Source of the DNA: Bradyrhizobium sp. Ec3.3
GTDB lineage: Bacteria; Pseudomonadota; Alphaproteobacteria; Rhizobiales; Xanthobacteraceae
Length of the DNA: 57,987 bases
Assembly: GCF_000472925.1 (NCBI RefSeq)
Contig: NZ_AXAS01000058.1
Location: forward strand, 1-57,987
Direction of reading: 5' to 3'
The notes under the pieces were generated by a model that ran no database searches, was not told where the DNA came from, and worked only from the letters and a program-made list of their open reading frames with translations. The number at the start of each line of letters is the position of its first letter. Positions within the stretch are counted from its first letter, which is position 1. Shown piece by piece: positions 26,870 to 34,471 of the stretch. The position numbers and the translations under genes are program-made.

Positions 26870-27535
26870 ATGACGGCATCTTCAGACCACGACACGGCGG
26901 CAGCGCTCGCCGCGCCCGACCACCCCCAAACCGCAGCATTCCCGCGCATCAAGATCTCCAAGCGTGGCATTTCGATCGACCATCCGGATCCGGAGGCAGG
27001 CGAACGGCTGATGGCTGAAACGTTCGGGGTCGCCGACAGCGACGCCATGTACGGCATCCTCAAGCAATTGGTGAAGGCGAGCGTGAACGGCAACAAGCTC
27101 GACCACGCCAATCTCGCCTTCATGATCTCGATGATGCAGGCCATCAAGCCCAGGGACTCCATCGAGGCCATGCTGGCGGCGCAGATGGTCGCCGTGCACG
27201 TCACCGCGATGCGAAGTGCCCATCATCTCGCCCGCGCCGGCGACATCCAGAACCAGGATAGCGCCGCCCGTGCGCTCGGCAAGCTCGTGCGCATTTTTCC
27301 GGCCCAGATCGAGGCGCTCAACCGTTACCGGCACAACGGCGAGCCGGCCATCACCGTGCAAAACCTGTCGGTGCAGGACGGCGGCAAGGCCATCGTCGGC
27401 AACGTCACCCAGCACGCGCACATGATCGTGTCGCGGTCGGGCGCCGTTGCCGCGCTGGCGGAGGCGCGGACGGTCCCGATGCCAATTGTCGGCGAACGGG
27501 AGCACGTCGCCGCAAGGCAAGACGCGACTGCATGA
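26870..27535 (+). CDS. Hypothetical protein, coupled to HGG-motif small protein
   Basis: A 221-residue soluble protein that I cannot assign to a named family. It has a Pro/Ala-rich start, a mostly helical middle (FMISMMQAIKPRDSIEAMLA, then AARALGKLVRIFPAQIEALN) and a short beta-like stretch (EPAITVQNLSVQDGGKAIVG). No signal or membrane segment is seen. Its TGA overlaps the next gene by ATGA. The partner has a motif often seen in phage-packaging-linked small proteins, so a prophage or mobile-element origin is possible but not shown. Confidence 0.6.
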   Translation: MTASSDHDTAAALAAPDHPQTAAFPRIKISKRGISIDHPDPEAGERLMAETFGVADSDAMYGILKQLVKASVNGNKLDHANLAFMISMMQAIKPRDSIEAMLAAQMVAVHVTAMRSAHHLARAGDIQNQDSAARALGKLVRIFPAQIEALNRYRHNGEPAITVQNLSVQDGGKAIVGNVTQHAHMIVSRSGAVAALAEARTVPMPIVGEREHVAARQDATA

Positions 27536-27801
27536 GCGGCGGTCACGCCCGCAGTACGAGCGCGATGCTGGCGAGCCCGCGTTGCGGCGCCAGAACGCGC
27601 AGCGACCGGTCCTGCCGTGCGCCGGCGGTGCACGGCAAGCTGCGTTGCCGCATGCACGGCGGCGCGGCGGGATCGGGCGCGCCGAGGGGAAACAGGAATG
27701 CGCGGAAGCATGGGCTGTTCACGAAGAAGGGCATCGCCGGGAAAAAGCAAGTTCGGGACTTGTTGGATGAGGCGCGGAGACTGCTCAGGGAACTCACGTG
27801 A
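27532..27801 (+). CDS. Small HGG/GNxNAxKHG-motif protein
   Basis: An 89-residue basic protein with paired Cys (CGARTRSDRSCRAP, then RCRMHGG) followed by GSGAPRGNRNARKHG. I know this HGG...G-x-P-x-G-N-x-N-A-x-K-H-G pattern from short orphan and phage-linked proteins in alphaproteobacteria; its function is not established. The Cys/His layout could bind a metal. It overlaps the upstream gene by four bases and is probably translated with it. Confidence 0.6.
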   Translation: MSGGHARSTSAMLASPRCGARTRSDRSCRAPAVHGKLRCRMHGGAAGSGAPRGNRNARKHGLFTKKGIAGKKQVRDLLDEARRLLRELT

Positions 27802-27854
27802 TGCCGCCTCCTTCAACTCGGGCTGCCTCGCGTCAAGTCGATCACTCTTTCTTG

Positions 27855-27870
27855 TGTGACCTAGTTCATA
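27855..27870. promoter_or_regulatory. Crp/Fnr-like site ahead of sRNA copy 1
   Basis: TGTGA-N6-TCATA is one base away from the perfect Crp/Fnr-type palindrome. Its centre (27862.5) lies 41.5 bp upstream of the inferred sRNA start at about 27904, the classic position for activation next to RNA polymerase. CATTAG at 27894 could be the -10 region, and no good -35 is present, which suits an activator-dependent promoter. The same arrangement and the same 39-bp spacing recur at 34322-34337. Confidence 0.6.
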
Positions 27871-27903
27871 GGCCGTCTCCGTTGAGCAGACTACATTAGG
27901 GTT

Positions 27904-27984
27904 GAGCGTTAGCTCGTTTTGCCGCGCCCGACGGGCGTTTCCTCCCTAGACTGGCCGATCGCTTCAAGCGATCGGCCCTTTCGT
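27904..27984 (+). ncRNA. suhB/MmgR-like (alpha-r8) small RNA, copy 1
   Basis: A structured noncoding unit of about 81 nt. Hairpin 1 is GAGC-GTTA-GCTC. Hairpin 2 is CGCCC-GAC-GGGCG (27925-27937). A single-stranded TTTCCTCCCT follows at 27938-27947, an anti-Shine-Dalgarno-like stretch that I recall as the conserved mark of the Rhizobiales alpha-r8 family (MmgR in Sinorhizobium, Rfam suhB). The third hairpin is a 10-bp GGCCGATCGC stem with a TTCAA loop (27953-27977) followed by CTTTCGT, a Rho-independent terminator. MmgR limits polyhydroxybutyrate storage in S. meliloti. Both family and end positions are inferred from the pattern. Confidence 0.72.
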
Positions 27985-28029
27985 CGTGCATGGGCCCTTG
28001 ACGTCGCGGCCCTTTGCGGGAGCGACGGT

Positions 28030-29322
28030 TTAATTCATCGGTCCACCCACCTTGGACGGCAGCGCGATCCCCGGGACAGGGAACGCGCGGCACATCTCGA
28101 CGCTCTTCGCTCTGAGCCGTCTTACCACTGCCGCATCGCCCTTCGACCTGAGAGACTCTGCGATGAGTTCGGCGATAAGCCGCATTTCGGGCTCACCCAT
28201 GCCACGCGTGGTCGCTGCCGGCGTACCGAGGCGAATGCCGCTGGGTTTGAGCGGCGGACGCGGATCATCGGGAATGATCTGCTTGTTTGCGGTCACTCCG
28301 ACAGCGTCGAGAATGTCTTCGGCCGCACCGCCGTCCAACCCGGCGCTCGTCACCGTATCCACGACCATCATGTGATTGTCAGTCCCGCCTGTAATCAACT
28401 TCATACCGCGCTCCATCAGCGCTTCGGCAAGAACCTTCGCATTGCGCATGACCAGCCGTGCGTAGGTCTGATAGTCGGACGTTGTTGCCTTCTTCAGCGT
28501 TACGGCGGTTGCGGCCACGACGTTCATGTGCGGACCTCCTTGCAGTCCGGGGAACACAGACGCGTCGATCTTTCCGGCAAACTCCCGACGACAAAGAATG
28601 ATTCCCCCGCGCGGCCCGCGAAGTGTCTTGTGTGAGGTCGTCGTCATGATGTCGAAACCCGCATCGAGCGGATTACGCAGAACGTTGCCGGCGATCAAGC
28701 CGCCGTAATGGCTCACGTCGGCCATGGTAAGTGCACCCACTTCATCGGCGATGCTCTTGAAGGAGGCGTAATCCAGGTCGCGCGGATAGGAGCTGTAGCC
28801 GCACAGCACCAACTTCGGGCGGGCGCGCCGGGCTGTTGCGCGGAGCTCATCGAAGTCAATGGCGCCGCCCTTTGAAGGGTGCGTCTTGTAGCGAGCGAAG
28901 TTGAACAGCCGCCCCATGTGGGACACGGGCGCGCCATGCGTGAGATGACCGCCGTGTGAGAGGTCCATTGCCAATATCGTATCTCCAGGCTTCAACAGGC
29001 CCAGATACACGGCCTGGTTCATTGGCGACCCCGACAGAGGCTGGACGTTGGCATGCTCGGCGCGGAAAAGCGCGCAGGCTCGCTGTCGAGCAAGGTTCTC
29101 TATCTGATCAGTAAATTCTTGCCCTCCATAATACCGGCGCCCCGGATATCCCTCGGAATATTTGTTGGTGAAGACTGATCCAAGCAGCTCGAGAACCTCC
29201 GGATAGGTGTAGTTCTCGGAAGGAATCAGCTCAACGCCGTCTTGTTGACGGCGCTCCTCGCCTTCGAGAGCAAGGGCAACTTCAGAATCATAGAGGTGGA
29301 GTTCGTTGCGGAATGAGGGCAT
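28030..29322 (-). CDS. glyA: Serine hydroxymethyltransferase
   Basis: A 430-residue PLP enzyme that converts serine and tetrahydrofolate to glycine and 5,10-methylene-tetrahydrofolate. Visible marks are LIPSENYTYPEVLELLGSVF, the NKYSEGYPGRRYYGG block, MADVSHYGGLIAG, and the PLP lysine in TTTSHKTLRGPRGG. Length is normal. The C terminus (RLGTPAATTRGMGEPEM) is standard. It converges on sRNA copy 1, 45 bp away. It may be a second SHMT copy dedicated to a pathway, since the neighbours are a small monooxygenase-like gene and an importer rather than housekeeping genes. Confidence 0.93.
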   Translation of the reverse strand: MPSFRNELHLYDSEVALALEGEERRQQDGVELIPSENYTYPEVLELLGSVFTNKYSEGYPGRRYYGGQEFTDQIENLARQRACALFRAEHANVQPLSGSPMNQAVYLGLLKPGDTILAMDLSHGGHLTHGAPVSHMGRLFNFARYKTHPSKGGAIDFDELRATARRARPKLVLCGYSSYPRDLDYASFKSIADEVGALTMADVSHYGGLIAGNVLRNPLDAGFDIMTTTSHKTLRGPRGGIILCRREFAGKIDASVFPGLQGGPHMNVVAATAVTLKKATTSDYQTYARLVMRNAKVLAEALMERGMKLITGGTDNHMMVVDTVTSAGLDGGAAEDILDAVGVTANKQIIPDDPRPPLKPSGIRLGTPAATTRGMGEPEMRLIAELIAESLRSKGDAAVVRRLRAKSVEMCRAFPVPGIALPSKVGGPMN

Positions 29323-29443
29323 GGTCCGGGCTCCTTAAGACGCTGAATGGTCAGCTGAAAGGTGCCCAGGCGAACGGCGTTAGAACCCTTCGCGCTTCAC
29401 CGTGGTCAATTCCACGTAAGCTCGCCAGTCGCGCGGGGGACGA

Positions 29444-29462
29444 ATGAGCCTTCAAGGCTCAT
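29444..29462. repeat. Inverted repeat in spacer upstream of SHMT
   Basis: ATGAGCCTT and AAGGCTCAT are exact arms around a single C. The site lies about 120 bp upstream of the SHMT start and 200 bp past the end of the small gene at 29660. No T tract follows on either strand. The 337-bp spacer 29323-29659 shows no gene I would defend and no glycine-riboswitch pattern that I can see. Confidence 0.35.
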
Positions 29463-29659
29463 CGCGAGCAGAAGGCTAATCAATCCTTGGAGAGCTCGCA
29501 AGGGTTCATAGCTGATATTTCGACGCTCAGACGTTGAGACCCAAATTCCGAGGACCGATGTCCGGTCCGCTGCGGACAACGGGCGTGGCAACGGCTTATG
29601 CGTCCTTCGGCTCTGAGCCAATCCCGGAAGTCGTCACGCGACCTCACAACAAGCAAAGT

Positions 29660-29914
29660 TCAATGCGGCTCCGGCAGCGGCGTTCCCGGAAAAGCGAACT
29701 CCGAATCGTTGGATGAGGGTGAGAATGCTGCTATGTCCATATCAAGCGCGTTGCTTGCGCAAAGCGCAACGAGCCGCTGCGGATCAGAAGCGCCGCTGAG
29801 TAGCTTCGCTCCCAGCTCGCGGAAATAATTCTCGGTCGCGTTTCGCGCCGGTCTATCCTCACTAGCCGACATGTTGAGCCGCCAGCACTTGCTGCGAGAT
29901 CTGCTCGGAGTCAT
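29660..29914 (-). CDS. Small hypothetical protein, translationally coupled
   Basis: An 84-residue soluble protein with no family that I recognise. The central part (ENYFRELGAKLLSGASDPQR, then LVALCASNALDMDIAAF) looks helical and protein-like. The main support is its start: the ATG at 29914 overlaps the TGA of the upstream YdhR-like gene as ATGA on the minus strand, the usual sign of coupled translation. An internal ATG at 29872 would give 70 residues. Confidence 0.5.
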   Translation of the reverse strand: MTPSRSRSKCWRLNMSASEDRPARNATENYFRELGAKLLSGASDPQRLVALCASNALDMDIAAFSPSSNDSEFAFPGTPLPEPH

Positions 29915-30240
29915 TTGGAGGCAACGGTCTCCTTGAACAGCTCAATCTTGCCGCGCGCGTTGTCGGTCACCGCAAAGACCTCGTATAGATCGATCTGCGG
30001 CTTCATGCCGTAGCGCTGGATGATGCCCTCGAGCCAGGGCCCGGTGTAGAACGCCTTGGCGTCCTCGATGCGCTCCCACTGGTACACGCCGCCGGCCCAG
30101 CCGCTTTCGGACCAGAGGAAGTGCTTGCTGATCAGCCCCGTCACTTCGCGGAAGTTTGGTGCGATCTTGTGAAAGTGCTCGTGACACGCGGCGTAGTCGA
30201 TCTGCGGTGGCAGTTTGTATCGTACAACGGCGGTGATCAT
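29911..30240 (-). CDS. YdhR-like putative monooxygenase
   Basis: A 109-residue single-domain protein of the dimeric alpha/beta-barrel type. MITAVVRYKLPPQIDYAACH, HFLWSESGWAGGVYQWER and EDAKAFYTGPWLEGIIQRYG are typical of the YdhR-type putative monooxygenases. A textbook AAGGAGGT lies 3 bp before the ATG at 30240, which decides the start over an upstream in-frame codon. The activity is untested in the family. It is coupled to the small gene downstream and sits between SHMT and a sulfonate-type importer. Confidence 0.8.
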   Translation of the reverse strand: MITAVVRYKLPPQIDYAACHEHFHKIAPNFREVTGLISKHFLWSESGWAGGVYQWERIEDAKAFYTGPWLEGIIQRYGMKPQIDLYEVFAVTDNARGKIELFKETVASK

Positions 30241-30657
30241 GCGACCTCCTTGCAAGGACGCCCCCGGCGCAACATTGATGGCATTCCCGCGATCAAGCAA
30301 GCGACGCGGGAAGCCGACATTGGTTAAAGGCGCAAAGCCTAACCAGTCACTTCCGTTCTGCTGCGACGAGCCGACCCTTCCAGAGCATGCTGGACTCGGC
30401 TTTAGATAGGCATCGCGCGCCGATCGCTATCAAATGCGACGGACGCTGCCGCGAGTAGGTCAACACGATTGACGAGAGCCTCAATCGCCGCGCAGCTATC
30501 TCCCTGCATTTTTTTGCGTTAATGTGAACCTCTTCATAGCTGTGTAGCAGACGGGCTCGGATGATGCCCAACCAAAGAGAGGCGAGCTAAGGCCCCGCAA
30601 AGCGCCACCCGGTTCCGATGGGTTTTTTCCATTCACACGCGAGTTTGGGAGCGACAC

Positions 30658-31788
30658 ATGGAAAAGCGCGAAATTGGCAACAGCTTGACGAAAGGTCTGT
30701 CCGAAACGAAGCGGGACGCTTTCTCCCGCCGCTCGGTGCTGACGTTGGTTTGTACCCTTGGCGCCGCGGCGCCATTTGGGATGTTCGGAGCGGCTCGCGC
30801 GCTGACGGTATCAGGGACTGGGTCGCTGAATTATATTCCTGGCGAGCCCTTTATTTGTCGCGCCGCCGCGAACGGTGAAGAGCTGCAGGGCCCGCCCCGC
30901 CAACTCAAGCTAGCCTGGAACGCCAACGCAGCCTGCACGGTCGCTGCGCCAGTCGCAAAGGAACGGGGTATCTTCGCCAAACACAACCTCGATGTCGATT
31001 TCGTCAATTTCGGCGGTTCGACCGACCAGTTGCTGGAGTCGATTGCAACTGGCAAGGCGGATGCCGGTTTGGGATTGGCCCTGCGCTGGCTCAAGCCGCT
31101 GGAGCAAGGCTTCGACGTTCGGATCACCGCTGGTGTGCACGGCGGCTGCATCCGGCTCCTCGGCTCCAAGGCTGCCAACATTGACAGCCTGGAGTCCCTG
31201 CGCGGCAAGGCTATCGCGATTAGCGATCAAGCGAGCCCTGCGAAGAACTTCTTTTCGATCTACCTCGCCAAGAAGGGCATCGATCCGGCCCAGGAGGTAG
31301 AGTGGCGTCAGTACCCGGCCAATCTGCTCGCGCTTGCCGTCGACAAGGGCGAAGTGCAGGCGCTGGCCGAGATCGATCCACTACCCTATCTGTGGCTCAA
31401 GGACGGCAAGCTCAACGAGATCGCAACGAACCTGACGGGTGAATTCGTCGATCGCACCTGCTGCGTTCTCGCGATACGTGGCAGCCTCACCCGAAACGAA
31501 ATGCCGGTGGCGGCTGCTCTGACACGATCGATACTGGAGGCGGCAGACCGAGTTGCCAGCGATCCCGCCGATGCCGCGGCAATCTATTCAGGCTACGGCG
31601 GGAGAGGGTCCGTAGAGGATCTCGCCGCGATGTATCGCAGCCATACTCACCACAATCATCCCGTCGGGGCGGAGCTCAAGAAGCAACTTCTGCTCTACAC
31701 CGATGAACTCAAGGCAGTGAACGTCATCAAGCGAAGCACCGACCCGGCCAAGTTCGCCGACCGGATCTACCTTGACGTTCTAAGCTGA
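30658..31788 (+). CDS. ABC transporter substrate-binding protein, NMT1/SsuA type
   Basis: A 376-residue protein. FSRRSVLTLVCTLGAAAPFG is a Tat-like signal starting near residue 22. The mature part fits the NMT1/SsuA/TauA group: RQLKLAWNANAACTVAAPVA, then KERGIFAKHNLDVDFVNFGG and DQLLESIATGKADAGLGLAL. This group binds sulfonates, taurine, nitrate, pyrimidine precursors and similar ligands. It heads an operon with a permease (start 20 bp later) and an ATPase. About 417 bp of noncoding sequence upstream separates it from the divergent YdhR-like gene; no clear operator is seen there. Confidence 0.88.
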   Translation: MEKREIGNSLTKGLSETKRDAFSRRSVLTLVCTLGAAAPFGMFGAARALTVSGTGSLNYIPGEPFICRAAANGEELQGPPRQLKLAWNANAACTVAAPVAKERGIFAKHNLDVDFVNFGGSTDQLLESIATGKADAGLGLALRWLKPLEQGFDVRITAGVHGGCIRLLGSKAANIDSLESLRGKAIAISDQASPAKNFFSIYLAKKGIDPAQEVEWRQYPANLLALAVDKGEVQALAEIDPLPYLWLKDGKLNEIATNLTGEFVDRTCCVLAIRGSLTRNEMPVAAALTRSILEAADRVASDPADAAAIYSGYGGRGSVEDLAAMYRSHTHHNHPVGAELKKQLLLYTDELKAVNVIKRSTDPAKFADRIYLDVLS

Positions 31789-31808
31789 GCCGATTGGGAA
31801 GATCCGCA

Positions 31809-32828
31809 GTGAGCTCGGTCATCAATGAAGTGCCGAGGCCATCAGAGAAATCGGGTTTCGGCTTTTTTGAAAGTTCAACAACCCGGTCGTTGATTGGCGG
31901 ACTGTCGGTGGCCGCCGCATGGTCCATGGTCGCCGCGCTCACTGCGTTCTGGCCGGACAAGCTCGAAAGCGATTGGGCCTACACGGGCGCGTTCGCTATT
32001 GCCTGCGGCGCATTCGCGCTTGCCCTTGCCTTGGCGACCCTTGCCGGCGTTCGTTTTGTTGCTTTCCAGCGTCTCCAGCGGCTTCTTCCGTGGCTGTTCG
32101 CGCTGGCGCTGTTTTTGGCGGCTTGGGAGGTCGTCACAGCAAAGCTCGGATTACTGCCGCTGCCGTTTTTTCCGCCGCCGCAGGCCATCGTCGAAGTCGC
32201 AATCGATGATTGGGGGCGGCTGGCTGAAGGTATCTTCGCTTCAGCTCGTCTGCTCGCGACCGGTTATTGTCTCGGTGCGGCAGTGGGGTTCGTGACCGGC
32301 GTGGCGATCGGCTGGTCGCGGCTCGCCGGTTATTGGATCCACCCAGTCTTGCGGTTCATCGGGCCGCTCCCCGCGACGGCCTGGCTGCCGCTCGCATTTT
32401 TCGTTTTCCCGTCCAGCTTCAGCGCCAGCATTTTCCTGATTGCGCTCGCCACCGGGTTTCCGGTTACCGTGCTCACCTGGTCGGGCGTCGCCGGCGTGAA
32501 GAGCTCCTATTACGATATCGCGCGGACATTGGGAGCAACCCAGCGCTTCCTCGTGCTCAAGGTCGCCATTCCGGCGGCAATGCCGCACGTTTTCGTTGGC
32601 CTGTTCATGGGCCTTGGCAATTCGTTTGCGGTTCTTGTCGTAGCGGAAATGCTGGGCGTGAAGGCAGGGCTCGGCTGGTATCTGCAATGGGCGCAGGGTT
32701 GGGCGGCCTATGCCAATATGTACGCCGCGCTGCTGCTCATGGCGTTCTTGTGCTCCGGTCTGATTACGCTGCTGTTCCGCTTTCGGGACCGTCTGCTATC
32801 CTGGCAGAAGGGCCTGGTGCGATGGTAG
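31809..32828 (+). CDS. ABC transporter permease, SsuC/TauC-like
   Basis: A 339-residue membrane protein. After a 30-residue cytoplasmic tail come two extra helices, and then the BPD-type domain with TGYCLGAAVGFVTGVAIGWS and the ATPase-contact loop YYDIARTLGATQRFLVLKVA. I choose GTG 31809, 7 bp after GGGAAG; a TTG at 31794 is also in frame. Its stop overlaps the ATPase start. It pairs with itself to form the pore. Confidence 0.9.
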   Translation: MSSVINEVPRPSEKSGFGFFESSTTRSLIGGLSVAAAWSMVAALTAFWPDKLESDWAYTGAFAIACGAFALALALATLAGVRFVAFQRLQRLLPWLFALALFLAAWEVVTAKLGLLPLPFFPPPQAIVEVAIDDWGRLAEGIFASARLLATGYCLGAAVGFVTGVAIGWSRLAGYWIHPVLRFIGPLPATAWLPLAFFVFPSSFSASIFLIALATGFPVTVLTWSGVAGVKSSYYDIARTLGATQRFLVLKVAIPAAMPHVFVGLFMGLGNSFAVLVVAEMLGVKAGLGWYLQWAQGWAAYANMYAALLLMAFLCSGLITLLFRFRDRLLSWQKGLVRW

Positions 32829-33610
32829 CGGCGACCGCAAGCGATCATGCGGTCCGCGGATCGACGCTGACGCTCCGCGAGGTGAGCCATCGCTTCGATC
32901 TCGAGGGCCAGCCCCTGCCGGTATTGGACCGCATCAGCCTGCAGGTCGGCCGCGGCGAATTTGTCGCTCTCCTGGGACCGAGCGGGTGCGGAAAATCGAC
33001 CTTGCTGCGGCTGGTCGCGGGGCTCGACACTCCAACGGCCGGCTCCCTGCTAGCGGAAGGACGGGAGATCGAAGCACCCGATCCGTCGCGGGTCGTCGTT
33101 TTTCAAGACCCCACGCTTTATCCATGGCGGACGGTGTGGAGCAACGTTGCGCTCGGCCTGGAAGCCCGTGGGTTGCTGCGCACCCATCGCGGACGTGTCG
33201 AAAACGCCTTGCGCCTGGTGGGGCTCACGAACTTCGCCAATGCCTACCCGCACCAGCTTTCCGGCGGCATGGCGCAGCGCGCGGCTCTGGCGCGTGCGCT
33301 TGTCAACGACCCGAAGCTGCTCATTCTCGACGAACCTTTGGGCCAGCTCGACTCGCTGACCCGCATCGCGATGCAGGCGGAACTTGTATCACTTTGGCAG
33401 CGCTCGAGCTTCACGGCGCTGCTGGTCACGCACGATGTCGAGGAGGCGCTCTTGCTCGCCGGCCGCGTCATCGTGCTGAGCGACCGACCTGCACGGATCA
33501 AAGCCGAAATAGTCAACAGCCAGCCCTATCCCCGCCACCGGGGCGATCCGCACTTCGTTGAGCTTCGTCGCGAAGTGTTCGAGCATCTCGGCCTCGATGA
33601 GGCATGGTAG
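32822..33610 (+). CDS. ABC transporter ATPase, SsuB/TauB-like
   Basis: A 262-residue ATPase with Walker A GPSGCGKSTLLRL, Q-loop VVFQDPTLYPWRTV, signature LSGGMAQRAALARAL and Walker B LLILDEPLGQLDS. The LLVTHDVEEALLLAGRV switch segment is that of the nitrate/sulfonate/taurine group. Start is the ATG inside the end of the permease gene (7-bp overlap). It completes a three-gene importer. Confidence 0.93.
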   Translation: MVAATASDHAVRGSTLTLREVSHRFDLEGQPLPVLDRISLQVGRGEFVALLGPSGCGKSTLLRLVAGLDTPTAGSLLAEGREIEAPDPSRVVVFQDPTLYPWRTVWSNVALGLEARGLLRTHRGRVENALRLVGLTNFANAYPHQLSGGMAQRAALARALVNDPKLLILDEPLGQLDSLTRIAMQAELVSLWQRSSFTALLVTHDVEEALLLAGRVIVLSDRPARIKAEIVNSQPYPRHRGDPHFVELRREVFEHLGLDEAW

Positions 33611-33787
33611 CCGTCGCGTCGCGTGGGCCTGCTATCTTGGCGGGAACACGCATATGTCGTCTCCTCGATCGGCAACACCCGTCTTCCCAACAAGACTGAC
33701 GCGAAGTTCCGTATTCCGAATTCGTTAGGAACGAAGGCGCGCGCCCGGCGTCACACGGTCGTTCATCCCTGTGAAGGACACGCGATC

Positions 33788-34057
33788 ATGGTACGCGAAG
33801 GCCCAGCCGAACCATCCCAGCCCGACGTCGCCGAGACGACGGAAGCCAGACAGGCTCGTCCCTATGGCATGCTGTTCACGGCGCTGGTCGCAGCCGCGGC
33901 CATCGTCATTGCGATCTATTTTGTCGCAACAAAGGCCGAGCCCACGGTGACGTTCAGCACACACACGGCCGTCACGCATCTGGCGCCCTGTGATACTCGT
34001 CGCGCTGCAGAACGCCGAAGCCGAACCATCCCTAGTAGACGCAGTGGTGTTGAATGA
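33788..34057 (+). CDS. Possible small membrane protein, C terminus uncertain
   Basis: Behind GAAGGA, an ATG at 33788 opens an 89-residue frame with one convincing transmembrane helix (MLFTALVAAAAIVIAIYFVA) after a polar N terminus. The last 35 residues are Arg-rich and do not look native, and they run into the CBS-domain remnant in another frame. A small membrane protein truncated or extended by a rearrangement is the best reading. No family recognised. Confidence 0.4.
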   Translation: MVREGPAEPSQPDVAETTEARQARPYGMLFTALVAAAAIVIAIYFVATKAEPTVTFSTHTAVTHLAPCDTRRAAERRSRTIPSRRSGVE

Positions 34058-34331
34058 GGCCTTCGTCATTGAGGTCCATGGCCTCGACGAAATCCATCTG
34101 CTCTCCGTTACCCGCAACATGGCCGACATCCAGGTGCGGCGGTTGCCCGTGCTCAATCGCGACAAGCGGCTGGTCGGAATCATCGCGCTCGGCGATATCG
34201 CCGTGTGCAGGCCAGGCGACGGTGCCGCGGAGGCGCTGCACGGAATCTCGCAAGCAGGCGGACAGCACGCGGGCGCGATCACCGGGCGAAGAAAGTTCGT
34301 TCGCCCTGCTCAACTTTCTTATGTGACCTAG
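33990..34331 (+). pseudogene. CBS-domain protein remnant
   Basis: The frame encodes a C-terminal CBS motif (NMADIQVRRLPVLNRDKRLVGI followed by ALGDIAV) that is normally preceded by a full first CBS domain and a start. Only a poorly matching 30-residue lead-in precedes it, and the frame runs into the promoter of sRNA copy 2 before stopping. I read it as the tail of a deleted CBS-domain gene. Intact relatives bind adenosyl ligands and regulate partner proteins. Confidence 0.55.
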
Positions 34332-34337
34332 ATCATA
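34322..34337. promoter_or_regulatory. Crp/Fnr-like site ahead of sRNA copy 2
   Basis: TGTGA-N6-TCATA, identical in its arms to the site at 27855-27870. The distance to the CATTAG element (34361) is again 39 bp, giving a centre near -41.5 from the inferred start at about 34371. This conservation, despite a 6-bp insertion just downstream, argues that the site is functional. Confidence 0.6.
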
Positions 34338-34370
34338 GGCTGTGTCAGTTGAGCGGATGACATTAGGCGA

Positions 34371-34458
34371 TCGGTTGAGCATTCGCTCGCCTTGCCGCGC
34401 CCGACGGGCGTTTCGTCCCTAGACTTGGCCGATCGCTTCAAGCGATCGGCCCTTTCGT
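34371..34458 (+). ncRNA. suhB/MmgR-like (alpha-r8) small RNA, copy 2
   Basis: A second copy of the unit at 27904-27984, about 85 percent similar by eye over promoter and RNA. It has an extra cgatcg near its 5' end. Hairpin 1 is GAGC-ATTC-GCTC, with loop changes but an unchanged stem. Hairpin 2 (34398-34410) and the terminator stem (34427-34451) are identical to copy 1. The exposed motif reads TTTCGTCCCT, one base away from the family TTTCCTCCCT. That change could alter its targets. Confidence 0.68.
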
Positions 34459-34471
34459 CATGCAGGCGCCC

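Noticed and set aside
29323..29659. Glycine riboswitch upstream of the SHMT gene
   Set aside because: I looked for the paired conserved glycine-aptamer cores on the minus strand and did not see them; only a 19-nt inverted repeat is present.
27904..34458. The sRNA twins as attachment sites of an integrated element
   Set aside because: The conserved part extends over promoter, hairpins and terminator with loop changes that keep the stems, which fits RNA genes better, and no integrase lies between them.
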